Shown: positions 42,625 to 51,646, numbered from the stretch's first letter. The stretch: DNA of 64,000 nucleotides from Flavobacterium sp. (GCF_027484945.1 NZ_JAIXRZ010000013.1:20249-84248), one strand, 5' to 3'. Translations and numbers: made by a program. The notes: generated by a model not told the origin, from the sequence alone.

Positions 42625-44012
42625 ACTTTATACAAGGTATTCATATCCTTGTAAAATTTATCGGTATCTTCATATAGTTCCAATGTTTCAAAGGCTTTAA
42701 GGTAATTTTCAGTAATAGTTGTGCTGGAATGACCTAAAGCCTTTGATACTTTATACAAGTCGTTAGTGGTTTTTCTAAAATTGTGGGCAAAAGTATGTCT
42801 TGCTGAATAATACGAGAATGGTTTAATGTCTTTTTCTCTTGCTATTATTTTTAACATCTTATTGGTTTTGGCATTTATGGAACTAATTTTTTCATAGATT
42901 TTTTGTGCATCAGTCGCATCTTCAAAGTAATCACTAAAAATAAATTCATTTCTATTTCTTGAATATTTTTCAATTACAAGCCGTAGTAATTTATCTCTAT
43001 TTCCAATTATATCTTGAAATTCTTTAATTTCTTGTTCTGTTAACTCACGATGATTTATATAATTACGGTACTCACGATATTTAACTTCAAGCTCAAAGAT
43101 GTTTTTTCCATCTTTATTTTTACAAGCAGTATATTGTTCCGGATTTCTCGGGAATACTGTTTCGGGGAGGTAATATTTCAATATATTCAAGGTTTTATCA
43201 TTAAGATAACAATGCATTACCTGCCCTGTTTTAGACATAGTGTATACCAATTCATTATATTTAAGGTTGGACCAAGTTAACCTAATGAGGTCGTTGAACC
43301 TAATGCCCATTAGATAGAATGCCATTAAAAAATGAGTTAATGCATAAAATTCATTTGACATTGGTTTTATATCAAAATGTAATGATTCATCTAATGTATG
43401 TATGTCTGATAATTTTAGTGTGATTTTTGTCCCCCCATTTTCTTTTATCGGGTCAAACTTATGATATGGATGAACCCGAGGCAAAGTAAATCTTGGGTTG
43501 TCTTCCGCATAAGTTAATGAAGTTTTTAATACTTTATTATAATTTTTTAGTGCTGCACTTGATAACTTTCTTTTGTTTATTAAATATTGATTGAATAACC
43601 TAATATGTTCTTTATTGATATCTTGAAGTGGTAATAAAATCAATTGTAATTCTTTCAGGTGTTTAATTATTGTTGTGTATCTTTTTACCGCTGAGATTCT
43701 GTTTTTTGATTGAAAATCTCTAATTCTCTCGTTGAATAAATCCCCAAGAGTTCCACTTGCCATATCTTCTAAAACATCTTGATGAGTATAAGTTGAATTA
43801 TAAGATTCAAGTAGGTTTGTTAGTATTGTATTATATCTTTCGTGCATTGGATGACTCTTTAATACTCTCCTATTCTTCTCACTCCAATGGATTAAAGGGA
43901 TTGCAAGACCGGTTGAAATGTATTTGTTTTTTCTGTCCGCATATAGCTTTATCCTGATTGGATACAATCCATCAGAGTTTTTCTTTTTCCAAATAACTGC
44001 AGATACTTTCAT
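42621..44012 (-). CDS. tyrosine recombinase / integrase of the island
   Basis: 463 residues. The N-terminal arm-binding part (1-95) is followed by a SAM-like core-binding domain (about 85-190) and the catalytic domain. Catalytic residues are Arg238 (YLMGIRFNDLIRLTW), Arg405 in SARHTFAHNFRK, His428 (KALGHSSTTITENYL) and Tyr437. The first position of HxxR is Tyr402, as often seen in Bacteroidota integrases. It begins just inside the right end, where its own arm sites and promoter would overlap. It most likely drives insertion into the tRNA gene. Confidence 0.93.
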   Translation of the reverse strand: MKVSAVIWKKKNSDGLYPIRIKLYADRKNKYISTGLAIPLIHWSEKNRRVLKSHPMHERYNTILTNLLESYNSTYTHQDVLEDMASGTLGDLFNERIRDFQSKNRISAVKRYTTIIKHLKELQLILLPLQDINKEHIRLFNQYLINKRKLSSAALKNYNKVLKTSLTYAEDNPRFTLPRVHPYHKFDPIKENGGTKITLKLSDIHTLDESLHFDIKPMSNEFYALTHFLMAFYLMGIRFNDLIRLTWSNLKYNELVYTMSKTGQVMHCYLNDKTLNILKYYLPETVFPRNPEQYTACKNKDGKNIFELEVKYREYRNYINHRELTEQEIKEFQDIIGNRDKLLRLVIEKYSRNRNEFIFSDYFEDATDAQKIYEKISSINAKTNKMLKIIAREKDIKPFSYYSARHTFAHNFRKTTNDLYKVSKALGHSSTTITENYLKAFETLELYEDTDKFYKDMNTLYKV

Positions 44013-44114
44013 TCAATGATTATTATGTTGAAAATCAATTAAATTGCTTAAATTAGCTTTGCAAGGTAAATTTATTTGTTTATCCTATACAGGAAGCAAA
44101 TATAATAAAAAAAA

Positions 44115-44150
44115 GTTGAGCAAAAGGTTGAGCAAAACCCCTTGTTCAAC
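44115..44150 (+). repeat. right arm-type sites (GTTGAGC x2 plus inverted copy)
   Basis: GTTGAGC at 44115 and 44127, then GTTCAAC at 44144. Positions and order match the left set at 31845-31880 exactly (spacings of 12 and 17 bases). They lie between the integrase start and the attR core. Confidence 0.6.
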
Positions 44151-44225
44151 TTTACAAATACCCTTTTTTTACTTGTAACTATTTGATTATCAATACTAAT
44201 TTTTTTTAATTTAATGAAAACAATT

Positions 44226-44239
44226 CCAAGTGGGACCAC
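44226..44239 (+). repeat. attR core of the island
   Basis: CCAAGTGGGACCAC is an exact copy of the tRNA tail at 31782-31795. Confidence 0.85.
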
Positions 44240-44476
44240 GTTAAAGCCTTGCTAAGTATGCAAGGCTTTTTTTATAGCGTTTAGGGCGAGAAGTTTACCC
44301 CGATGTAACGAAGTGAAATCGGGGAGCCCTAGTGGGACCACGTTAAAGCTTTGCATACTTTGCAAGGCTTTTTTTATAGCGTTTAGGGCGAGAGGTTTAC
44401 CCCGAGATGGACGATTCGGGGAGCCCAAGTGGGACCATAACAAAACCCTTGTTAACGTCAGGTTTGCAAGGGTTTT
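44226..44476 (+). repeat. tandem tRNA-tail units outside the island
   Basis: Two units of about 100 bases (starting near 44230 and 44331) are 80-90% alike. Each has AGTGGGACCAC, then a terminator-like hairpin (GCCTTGC or GCTTTGC with GCAAGGC, then seven T), then TAGCGTTTAGGGCGAGA, then an inverted CCCCGA/TCGGGG pair. A third tRNA tail (CCAAGTGGGACCA, 44425) follows, with CAAAACCCTTG as behind the real tRNA. These are probably scars of earlier integrations or a tRNA-array relic. Confidence 0.7.
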
Positions 44477-44609
44477 TTATATTTCGTTATTTGCGGTGAT
44501 TTTGATTTTTAATTTACGACTAATATGTTTGATAGAATTTGCGGTAATAAAAATATTTAAAAAAGTAGTATCAAAAAAGCGGTCAAAAATCAATAAAAAT
44601 ACTTCAGTT

Positions 44610-44789
44610 ATGATGGAAAACAAACATAAGAAATCAGGAAATGGGATAGGAATCGGTGCAGCTTTAGGAGTAGCATTTGGAACAGTTTATGGAAATAAAT
44701 ATGGAAATATTTCAATAAGTATAGCTTTTGGGATTTTAATTGGTGTTGCAATTGGAGCTATTTTTGACATTATTAAGAAAAAGAAATAA
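44610..44789 (+). CDS. small glycine-rich membrane protein
   Basis: 59 residues from ATG 44610 (or 58 from 44613). A basic start (ENKHKKSGNG) precedes a long Gly-rich hydrophobic stretch (IGIGAALGVAFGTVYGNKYG, ISIAFGILIGVAIGAIF) and a KKKK end. The spacing of Gly residues is that of glycine-zipper membrane helices. The longer frame from 44313 reads through the tRNA-tail units and is not real. Function unknown. The 250 bases after it hold no gene that I can support. Confidence 0.55.
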   Translation: MMENKHKKSGNGIGIGAALGVAFGTVYGNKYGNISISIAFGILIGVAIGAIFDIIKKKK

Positions 44790-44984
44790 CATAAATTATA
44801 ATAGTTCTGCCTTATCAAAACCTAAGGCGGTATTTCTATTTACAAGGATTTTTTTATTGCTACATGAATATAAACAATGCTTCGTTTAGCTGAGTTATTT
44901 TTTAAATTATAACTCCACTAATAGATTACTAAATATTGATAATTTTCTAACGGTATATTTTTTTCCGAAATTATAAACTTAACA

Positions 44985-45013
44985 TTGAGCTGTTAATATA
45001 TTGATTACATTTG
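44985..45013 (+). promoter_or_regulatory. promoter of the lysine-rich protein gene
   Basis: TTG at 44985, an 18-base spacer and TACATTTG at 45006-45013 match the Bacteroidota promoter. The ATG is 30 bases downstream. Confidence 0.6.
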
Positions 45014-45043
45014 CATAACATTAATTTAACATAAAATAGCTAA

Positions 45044-45490
45044 ATGGATCAAAACATACAAATTGATGAATCAAATCAAGAAGAAAAAAAAGTAATAAGT
45101 AATGAACCGGCTCAAGAAAAAAGTACTTCAGTTCGAAAGTCTGCGGGTAGAAAACTAGTTTTAAATAAGGCCGTAACTGAAACTCATTCAATTCAAAGTG
45201 AAACACCAATAATAGATCCTGCAGAGGAGACTAGCGCACCAAATGAATCTAATTCATTTGTTCAAGAGGATGATTTAAAAACTATTGAAGTTACAAAGTC
45301 AGATCGTGATGAAACAAAAAAAAGAAATACAAAAAAATTAAAGAAGAAAATTAAGAAGGTAGAAAAAAAAGCCAAGAAAAAGGAAAAGCAAGCTAAAGCT
45401 AAAAAGCAAGCAAAGCAAAAAGAAAAAAAATCTAAGAAAGAAAAAATGAAATTAGATAAAAAGAAAGTTTCGTCTAAAAAGAAAAAATAA
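45044..45490 (+). CDS. lysine-rich basic-tail protein
   Basis: 148 residues in two halves. Residues 1-85 are acidic and polar (QIDESNQEEKK ... AEETSAPNESN). From about 86 to the end almost every second residue is Lys, ending KKVSSKKKK. The tail resembles histone H1-like or nucleic-acid-binding tails. It has no signal peptide and no folded-domain motif. Promoter and terminator are both clear, so it is a real single gene. A nucleoid- or RNA-binding role is an inference from charge only. Confidence 0.65.
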   Translation: MDQNIQIDESNQEEKKVISNEPAQEKSTSVRKSAGRKLVLNKAVTETHSIQSETPIIDPAEETSAPNESNSFVQEDDLKTIEVTKSDRDETKKRNTKKLKKKIKKVEKKAKKKEKQAKAKKQAKQKEKKSKKEKMKLDKKKVSSKKKK

Positions 45491-45497
45491 AATATTA

Positions 45498-45523
45498 AGT
45501 CGGATTCAATCCGATTTTTTATT
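45498..45523 (+). terminator. terminator of the lysine-rich protein gene
   Basis: TCGGATT pairs with AATCCGA around a single base or a slightly larger loop, then six T residues, 10 bases past the stop. Confidence 0.75.
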
Positions 45524-45769
45524 TGTGAGATACTTAATTGAAATTGTTGTGTTTAATTCTTGGAATAAGAAATCAATAAATATAGTCAAGTTCAATAGAT
45601 CTGACAAAACAAATTAACTTTTACAATCCTTGTAGACCAAATTCAGTATTTTTACGTTAACAATAAAATAAGAGGTATAATTGATGTAGATTCAGTTTAT
45701 TGGAAGATTGTCCCAAAATATGCTTTAAAAAATTTTGACAAAGCGAATTTTTTTATACTTTTACGCCCT

Positions 45770-45979
45770 ATGAAATTTGACCTAACCAAAGTACTATTGC
45801 TAATTATTGCGGTTTTCAGCGGAAATTTAACCTTCGCAGCGCCAAACCCGCCCGCCCCGATTCCTCCTCCACCGCCGGGATTACCTGTGGATGAAGGCGT
45901 GATTTTTTTGGTTATGTTTTGTCTAGCTTACGCATTTTATAAAATTAAAAACAATAAAAAAGCTTCAAGTATTTCTTGA
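45770..45979 (+). CDS. small exported Pro-rich protein with C-terminal membrane anchor
   Basis: 69 residues. A signal peptide (KVLLLIIAVFSGNLTFAA) is followed by a proline stretch (PNPPAPIPPPPPGLPVDEG), a hydrophobic helix (VIFLVMFCLAYAFYKI) and a basic tail. Such short Pro-rich, anchored proteins are common in Flavobacteriaceae and are usually annotated as hypothetical. The layout resembles a mini surface-anchor domain. TTGACA at 45736 and TATACT at 45754 could form its promoter. Confidence 0.65.
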   Translation: MKFDLTKVLLLIIAVFSGNLTFAAPNPPAPIPPPPPGLPVDEGVIFLVMFCLAYAFYKIKNNKKASSIS

Positions 45980-45995
45980 AGCTTTTCTTTTTTTT
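45957..45995. terminator. bidirectional terminator between the Pro-rich gene and ribE
   Basis: AAAAGCTTCAAG and CTTGAAGCTTTT form a perfect 12-bp stem with a 5-base loop, with T tracts on both strands. It overlaps the end of the small gene. Confidence 0.85.
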
Positions 45996-46000
45996 GAGAA

Positions 46001-46594
46001 TTACATTTGGTGTAAGCCATAAAGACGGGCAACATATTTCCCTACTACATCAAATTCTAAATTGATTTTGGTCCCAACCCTAAAAGTGTGAAAATTAGTA
46101 TGTTCAAACGTATAGGGAATGATCGCTACACTAAATTCATTTTTGTTAGAATCGACTACCGTTAAACTTGTTCCATTAATGGTGACCGATCCTTTTTCAA
46201 TCGTAATATTGTGTAAAGCGGGATCATATTCAAAAGTAAAATACCAACTTCCGTCTGCTTCTCGAATGGATTTACAGTAGCCAATCTGGTCAACATGGCC
46301 CTGCACTATATGGCCGTCAAGTCGATCCCCCAATTTCATTGCACGCTCTAAATTTACTTTGTCGCCTACTTTCCAGTCGCTTACAGTAGTCTTTAGAATG
46401 GTTTCTTGAATCGCGGTTACGGTATATTGATCGCCATCAATTGCTATAACCGTCAAGCAAACGCCATTATGGGCCACACTTTGGTCGATTTTTAATTCGT
46501 TGGTGAGTGAACTCCGCATTGTAATGTGAAGGTTTTCTTGCTCTTTTTCCAAGGCCGTTATGGTTCCAAGGGTTTCTATAATTCCAGTAAACAT
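46001..46594 (-). CDS. ribE: riboflavin synthase, alpha chain
   Basis: 197 residues. It converts two 6,7-dimethyl-8-ribityllumazine molecules to riboflavin. It shows the two lumazine-binding repeats: MFTGIIETLGTI ... VAHNGVCLTV ... MKLGDRLDGHIVQGHVD, and GSWYFTFEY ... KGSVTINGTSLTV ... IPYTFEHTNF. No FMN riboswitch is visible in the short 65-base gap to the divergent pdxA gene. Confidence 0.95.
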   Translation of the reverse strand: MFTGIIETLGTITALEKEQENLHITMRSSLTNELKIDQSVAHNGVCLTVIAIDGDQYTVTAIQETILKTTVSDWKVGDKVNLERAMKLGDRLDGHIVQGHVDQIGYCKSIREADGSWYFTFEYDPALHNITIEKGSVTINGTSLTVVDSNKNEFSVAIIPYTFEHTNFHTFRVGTKINLEFDVVGKYVARLYGLHQM

Positions 46595-46659
46595 TTGTCG
46601 TTTTTATTTTCTAAATTTGCCATTCAAAAGTACGCAATAAAAACCGACTTCAAAAGCGC

Positions 46660-47724
46660 ATGAAAAAAGCAGAACATAGTATTGTTGGAATTTCAATCGG
46701 TGACCTTAATGGCATTGGCCCTGAGGTGGTATTAAAAACGTTTGAAGATACACGCATGTTGGAATTGTGTACCCCTGTTATTTTTGCCAATGTAAAAGTG
46801 CTTTCTTTTATAAAAAAAACAATGAATTCAGAATTGCCCTTACATGGAATTGATCGTATGGATCAAATGATTGTAGGAAAAGTAAATGTATTCAATGTTT
46901 GGAAAGAAGCGGTAGATTTAAACTTTGGTCAATTGGATGATGCGGTTGGGAAATATGCCATTAAATCTTTTGTTGCCGCTACCCAGGCCTTAAAAAATAA
47001 GGAAATCGATACTTTAGTTACAGCTCCAATTAACAAGTATTCTATTCAATCTGATGAATTTTCTTTTCCCGGGCATACCGATTATTTAGATAAAGAACTC
47101 AATGGGGATGCTTTAATGTTGATGGTTCATGACCAACTGCGTGTAGGACTTTTAACAGATCATGTGCCTGTTAACGAGGTGTCTAAACAACTAACCGAAG
47201 CACGGGTAATTCAAAAAATAGAAACCGTATACCATACGTTAAAACAAGATTTTCGAATTAACCGTCCAAAAATTGCAGTGTTAGGCTTAAATCCTCATGC
47301 AGGTGATCATGGCGTTATTGGAAAAGAAGATCAAGAGATTTTAAAGCCAGCCATTCAAAAACTATTTGATAAGGGCATTTTGGTTTTTGGCCCCTATTCG
47401 GCAGATGGCTTTTTTGGTTCAAAGCAACATGAAAAATTTGATGCAGTAATCGCTTCATACCATGATCAAGGCTTAATTCCTTTCAAAACTCTATCGTTTG
47501 GACAGGGCGTGAATTATACGGCTGGTTTGGATCGAATTCGAACTTCCCCCGATCACGGAACAGCTTTTGAAATTGCCGGAAAAAATGTAGCCGATGCCTC
47601 ATCGTTTAAAGAAGCGGTTTATTTAGCCATCGATATTTATAGTGCCCGGCAGGAGTATCAAGAATGGTCCAAAAACCCCTTGAAAATTAAAGAAAAGCAA
47701 TTGGAATCAAAAAAAGGCGGCTAA
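46660..47724 (+). CDS. pdxA: 4-hydroxythreonine-4-phosphate dehydrogenase
   Basis: 354 residues. It works in the DXP-dependent synthesis of vitamin B6. Motifs are GDLNGIGPEV at the start, APINKYSI, FPGHTDYLDKEL (metal His), GLNPHAGDHGVIGKED (metal His), GPYSADGFF, ASYHDQGLIPFK (metal His) and TSPDHGTAFEIAGK. Confidence 0.95.
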   Translation: MKKAEHSIVGISIGDLNGIGPEVVLKTFEDTRMLELCTPVIFANVKVLSFIKKTMNSELPLHGIDRMDQMIVGKVNVFNVWKEAVDLNFGQLDDAVGKYAIKSFVAATQALKNKEIDTLVTAPINKYSIQSDEFSFPGHTDYLDKELNGDALMLMVHDQLRVGLLTDHVPVNEVSKQLTEARVIQKIETVYHTLKQDFRINRPKIAVLGLNPHAGDHGVIGKEDQEILKPAIQKLFDKGILVFGPYSADGFFGSKQHEKFDAVIASYHDQGLIPFKTLSFGQGVNYTAGLDRIRTSPDHGTAFEIAGKNVADASSFKEAVYLAIDIYSARQEYQEWSKNPLKIKEKQLESKKGG

Positions 47725-47727
47725 CGC

Positions 47728-47757
47728 TTTTGGATTTCATATAAATTTATATCTTTG
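47728..47757 (+). promoter_or_regulatory. promoter of the yceD-rpmF cluster
   Basis: TTTTG at 47728 and TATCTTTG at 47750 are separated by 17 bases, as in Bacteroidota promoters. The next ATG in frame is at 47799. Confidence 0.65.
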
Positions 47758-47798
47758 CACTCCCAAAGTTGAGGGATCAATTAGGGCAAAATGGTGAA

Positions 47799-48341
47799 AT
47801 GATGAAAGTTACGAATGATTTTTTAATTCCTTTCACAGGGTTAAAATTGGGAAAACACCAATTTGACTATCAGATTACACAGAAGTTCTTTGAATCGTAT
47901 GACTATTGCGATTTTGAAAATTGTGCAGTAAACGTTAAAGTGACGCTTGATAAAAAAACAACTTTTATGGAGTTGTCATTTAAACACAATGGGACTGTAG
48001 AAGTGCCTTGTGATGTAACGGGTGAGCTGTTTAATTTACCCATCAAAGGCGCAATAAAAGTATTGGTAAAGTTTGGAGATGCATTCAATAATGAGAATGA
48101 AGAGTTATTGATTTTGCCTCATGGGGAGCATCAAATTGACTGTACGCAATACCTATACGAGTTAATCGTTTTATCGGTACCTCAAAAGCGAATTCATCCT
48201 GGAGTTAAGGAAGGAACATTAAAAAATGAAGCTTTAGAACGATTATCCGTAAAATCGATTAAAGAACAAACAAAAGAAGAAAAAGAAGCAATTACAGATC
48301 CCCGATGGGACAAATTAAAACAACTATTAACGGATAAATAA
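47799..48341 (+). CDS. DUF177 / YceD family protein
   Basis: 180 residues starting at ATG 47799 (MMKVTNDFLIPFTGLKLGKHQF). An ATG three bases later is equally possible; the frame upstream only offers TTG at 47769. CDVTGELFNLPIKG is the DUF177 landmark, with a single Cys. The family is linked to large-subunit rRNA accumulation and sits next to rpmF across bacteria, as here, 8 bases upstream. Confidence 0.88.
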   Translation: MMKVTNDFLIPFTGLKLGKHQFDYQITQKFFESYDYCDFENCAVNVKVTLDKKTTFMELSFKHNGTVEVPCDVTGELFNLPIKGAIKVLVKFGDAFNNENEELLILPHGEHQIDCTQYLYELIVLSVPQKRIHPGVKEGTLKNEALERLSVKSIKEQTKEEKEAITDPRWDKLKQLLTDK

Positions 48342-48349
48342 TATAAAAA

Positions 48350-48544
48350 ATGGCACATCCTAAGAGAAGACAGTCTTCGACCCGAAGAGACAAGAGAAGA
48401 ACGCACTACAAGGCTACTGTAGCAACTATTGCTACTTGTCCTGTAACTGGAGAAGCACACTTGTACCATAGAGCTTACTGGCATGAAGGTAAAATGTATT
48501 ACAGAGGTCAGGTAGTTATTGATAAATCAGTAGCTGAAGCTTAA
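48350..48544 (+). CDS. rpmF: 50S ribosomal protein L32
   Basis: 64 residues, a normal length. [19 protein letters not shown] is the conserved start. The usual zinc Cys pairs of L32 are reduced to one Cys in [18 protein letters not shown] terminator follows, so fabH may have its own promoter. Confidence 0.95.
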   Translation: MAHPKRRQSSTRRDKRRTHYKATVATIATCPVTGEAHLYHRAYWHEGKMYYRGQVVIDKSVAEA

Positions 48545-48566
48545 TTTATACGGAATAAAATCCATC

Positions 48567-48600
48567 AAACTCTCACCTTTGTGGGAGTTTTTTGTTTTTT
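48567..48600 (+). terminator. terminator of rpmF
   Basis: AAACTCTCAC pairs with GTGGGAGTTT (one mismatch) around a 4-base loop, followed by T-rich sequence. Confidence 0.75.
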
Positions 48601-48683
48601 CAGTAGATAAAGTATAACTCAATTATTTTTTGTAATTTCCACCCTTTGAAAATTTCGATTTTCTAAGATTATTAAAGTTAACT

Positions 48684-49682
48684 ATGAGTACAATTACCGC
48701 TGCTATTACCGCCGTTGGCTCTTATGTTCCCGATTTCGTTTTGTCGAATGCTGTTTTGGAACAAATGGTTGATACCAATGATGAATGGATTACCACGCGT
48801 ACTGGAATTAATGAAAGAAGATTGTTAAAAGAGCCTGGAAAAGGAACTTCTTATTTAGCAATTAAAGCAGCCCAAAATCTTATTGAAAAAAACAATATCG
48901 ATCCGTTATCAATTGATTTAATTATTATGGCAACCGCCACTCCAGATATGCCTGTGGCTTCTACGGGTGTGTATGTTGCAACTCAAATTGGTGCGATTAA
49001 CGCCTTTGCATTTGATTTGTCTGCCGCATGTTCTAGTTTTTTGTACGGAATGTCGGCGGCTTCAGCCTATATTCAGTCCGGACGCTATAAAAAAGTACTA
49101 TTGCTTGGTGCCGATAAAATGTCTTCCATCATTGATTACACCGATCGGGCTACCTGCATCATTTTTGGTGACGGTGGAGGAGCTGTGCTTTTTGAACCAA
49201 ATTTAGAAGGATTAGGGTTGCAAGACGAATATTTGCGTTCCGATGGGATTGGTCGAGAGTATTTAAAAATTGATGCCGGTGGTTCAATACTCCCAGCATC
49301 GAAAGAGACCGTTGAAAACGGACAACATTTTGTATTTCAAGATGGTAAAACGGTATTTAAATATGCAGTTTCTGGCATGGCCGATGTAAGTGAGAAAATC
49401 ATGCAGCGCAATAACTTGACCCATGATGATATTAATTGGTTAGTTGCGCATCAAGCTAATCGCCGTATTATTGACGCAACAGCACATCGTATGGGGTTGG
49501 ATGAATCAAAAGTTTTGATTAATATTCAACGTTACGGAAACACAACTTCAGCGACTTTACCACTGTTGTTATCAGATTATGAAAGTCAGTTGAAAAAAGG
49601 AGATAATTTAATTTTTGCCGCATTTGGTGGGGGTTTCACTTGGGGAGCTATTTACCTAAAATGGGCATACAACAAACAATAA
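48684..49682 (+). CDS. fabH: 3-oxoacyl-ACP synthase III
   Basis: 332 residues. It condenses acetyl-CoA with malonyl-ACP to start fatty acid synthesis. The catalytic triad is Cys in LSAACSSFLYG, His in LVAHQANRRI and Asn in IQRYGNTTSATLP. NDEWITTRTGINERR is the usual start. It is followed by accB 22 bases later. Confidence 0.95.
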   Translation: MSTITAAITAVGSYVPDFVLSNAVLEQMVDTNDEWITTRTGINERRLLKEPGKGTSYLAIKAAQNLIEKNNIDPLSIDLIIMATATPDMPVASTGVYVATQIGAINAFAFDLSAACSSFLYGMSAASAYIQSGRYKKVLLLGADKMSSIIDYTDRATCIIFGDGGGAVLFEPNLEGLGLQDEYLRSDGIGREYLKIDAGGSILPASKETVENGQHFVFQDGKTVFKYAVSGMADVSEKIMQRNNLTHDDINWLVAHQANRRIIDATAHRMGLDESKVLINIQRYGNTTSATLPLLLSDYESQLKKGDNLIFAAFGGGFTWGAIYLKWAYNKQ

Positions 49683-49704
49683 TCGCTAACTAAAAGAAAG
49701 AACT

Positions 49705-50193
49705 ATGGATTTAAAAGAGATTCAAAATCTAATCAAATTCGTATCCAACTCGGGAGTTGCTGAGGTTAAATTGGAAACAGGTGATGTGAAAATCACCATC
49801 CGTACTACTTTAGAAGGAAATGCTCCGGATATTACTTACGTACAGTCTGCTCCAGTAGCCCCTGTAATGACACAAGTTGCCGCTCCAACGCCTGCTGCTG
49901 CAGCTCCTATAGCTCCTGCAACACCTGCCGCACCTGCTGCTGATGATGCAAAATACATCACGATAAAATCGCCAATGATCGGTACATTTTATCGCAAACC
50001 AGCTCCAGACAAAGCGCCATTCGTAGAAGTGGGGACTTCCATTGGAAAAGGAGATGTTTTATGTGTTGTTGAAGCCATGAAGTTGTTCAACGAAATTGAA
50101 GCGGAAATTTCTGGAAAAATTGTAAAAATTTTGGTAGACGATATGTCGCCAGTTGAGTTTGATCAACCGTTATTCTTGGTAGATCCGTCTTAA
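49705..50193 (+). CDS. accB: acetyl-CoA carboxylase biotin carboxyl carrier protein
   Basis: 162 residues. The N-terminal part ([22 protein letters not shown]) is joined by an Ala/Pro linker (residues 52-80) to the biotinyl domain. The biotin Lys lies in [13 protein letters not shown]. It works with accC, 74 bases downstream, to make malonyl-CoA. Confidence 0.95.
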   Translation: MDLKEIQNLIKFVSNSGVAEVKLETGDVKITIRTTLEGNAPDITYVQSAPVAPVMTQVAAPTPAAAAPIAPATPAAPAADDAKYITIKSPMIGTFYRKPAPDKAPFVEVGTSIGKGDVLCVVEAMKLFNEIEAEISGKIVKILVDDMSPVEFDQPLFLVDPS

Positions 50194-50267
50194 TTTGTTG
50201 CGGTTTGATGCGCACATAAGAATTCGTGTGTGGTGTCTAATCTTTGTCTAATTTAAATTGAAACAGG

Positions 50268-51614
50268 ATGTTCAAGAAAATATTAATTGCCAATAGAGGC
50301 GAAATCGCTTTGCGTGTGATTCGTACTTGTCGCGAGATGGGTATAAAAACCGTAGCGGTATATTCTACTGCTGATGCGGAAAGTTTACACGTAAAGTTTG
50401 CAGATGAAGCGGTTTGTATTGGGCCAGCGCCAAGTAATTTATCGTATTTAAAAATGGCCAACATCATTGCTGCTGCTGAGATTACGAATGCAGATGCAAT
50501 TCACCCAGGCTATGGTTTTCTTTCCGAAAACGCTAAATTTTCAAAAATATGCCAAGAGCACGGAATTAAGTTTATTGGTGCCTCTCCCGAAATGATAGAA
50601 AAAATGGGGGATAAAGCTACCGCTAAAGCAACAATGAAAGCCGCTGGCGTTCCTTGTGTTCCCGGTTCAGATGGGATTTTAGAATCCTTTGAACAAGCAA
50701 AAAAAGTAGCAAAAGAAATTGGTTATCCCGTAATGATGAAAGCAACTGCAGGTGGTGGAGGTAAAGGGATGCGCGCTATTTGGAAAGAAGAGGAATTAGA
50801 GAAGGCGTGGGAAAGTGCCCGTTTAGAAGCAGCTGCTGCTTTTGGAAATGACGGGATGTACATGGAAAAATTGATTGAAGAGCCGCGTCATATTGAAATT
50901 CAAGTAGTTGGGGATTCCTATGGTAAAGCATGCCACTTATCAGAGCGCGATTGTTCTGTTCAACGACGTCATCAAAAACTAACAGAAGAAACACCATCCC
51001 CTTTTATGACGGATGATTTGCGTCAGCGAATGGGAGATGCCGCGGTTAAAGCAGCAGAGTATATTCAGTACGAAGGCGCAGGTACGGTTGAGTTTTTAGT
51101 AGACAAACACCGTAACTTCTACTTCATGGAAATGAATACACGAATCCAAGTTGAACACCCTATTACCGAGCAGGTGATCGATTATGATTTGATCCGAGAG
51201 CAAATTTTAGTAGCAGCGGGTGTGCCGATTTCGGGTAAAAATTATTTGCCCCAACTTCATTCAATCGAATGCCGAATTAATGCTGAAGATCCGTATAACG
51301 ATTTTCGTCCATCTCCAGGTAAAATCACCGTTTTACATGCTCCGGGAGGCCATGGTGTTCGCTTAGATACACACGTTTATGCGGGATATACGATACCTCC
51401 AAATTATGATTCGATGATTGCAAAATTGATTACTACGGCGCAAACGCGTGAAGAGGCTATCAACAAAATGAAACGCGCTTTGGATGAATTTTATATTGAA
51501 GGAATTAAAACGACCATTCCGTTTCACCGACAGTTGATGGATGAACCCGATTATGTCGCAGGAAATTATACTACAAAATTTATGGAGTCTTTTAAAATGA
51601 AAGAACCTAATTAA
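50268..51614 (+). CDS. accC: acetyl-CoA carboxylase biotin carboxylase
   Basis: 448 residues. It carboxylates biotin on AccB using ATP and bicarbonate. [22 protein letters not shown] is the typical start; [12 protein letters not shown] is the ATP-grasp Gly loop; [35 protein letters not shown] and [17 protein letters not shown] follow. It is the last gene of the cluster and has its own terminator. Confidence 0.96.
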   Translation: MFKKILIANRGEIALRVIRTCREMGIKTVAVYSTADAESLHVKFADEAVCIGPAPSNLSYLKMANIIAAAEITNADAIHPGYGFLSENAKFSKICQEHGIKFIGASPEMIEKMGDKATAKATMKAAGVPCVPGSDGILESFEQAKKVAKEIGYPVMMKATAGGGGKGMRAIWKEEELEKAWESARLEAAAAFGNDGMYMEKLIEEPRHIEIQVVGDSYGKACHLSERDCSVQRRHQKLTEETPSPFMTDDLRQRMGDAAVKAAEYIQYEGAGTVEFLVDKHRNFYFMEMNTRIQVEHPITEQVIDYDLIREQILVAAGVPISGKNYLPQLHSIECRINAEDPYNDFRPSPGKITVLHAPGGHGVRLDTHVYAGYTIPPNYDSMIAKLITTAQTREEAINKMKRALDEFYIEGIKTTIPFHRQLMDEPDYVAGNYTTKFMESFKMKEPN

Positions 51615-51617
51615 GAT

Positions 51618-51646
51618 AAAGCCACCTTTCGAGGTGGTTTTTTTTG
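51618..51646 (+). terminator. terminator of accC
   Basis: AAGCCACCT pairs with AGGTGGTTT around a TTCG tetraloop, then a T tract. Confidence 0.9.

Larger units (their letters stand above)
31796..44239 (+). mobile_element. tRNA-integrated genomic island, about 12.4 kb
   Basis: Bounded by the 14-bp tRNA-tail repeat. A tyrosine recombinase lies just inside the right end. Three-part arm sites with identical spacing lie inside both ends. The content is more AT-rich than the flanks and mostly unknown or defence-like: Fic toxin, ParB-methyltransferase, serine resolvase, M50-like protease, cassette-like palindrome. I see no relaxase, coupling protein or type IV secretion genes, so transfer would need a helper. 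The exact left and right base within the 14-bp core cannot be set. Confidence 0.82.

Noticed and set aside
31796..44239. Prophage interpretation of the island
   Set aside because: No capsid, terminase, portal, tail or lysis genes are recognisable.
44252..44443. Frames across the tRNA-tail units
   Set aside because: They translate repeats and terminators; the small Gly-rich protein from 44610 is the only plausible gene here.
46595..46659. FMN riboswitch before ribE
   Set aside because: The intergenic gap is only 65 bases and shows no RFN-type sequence.
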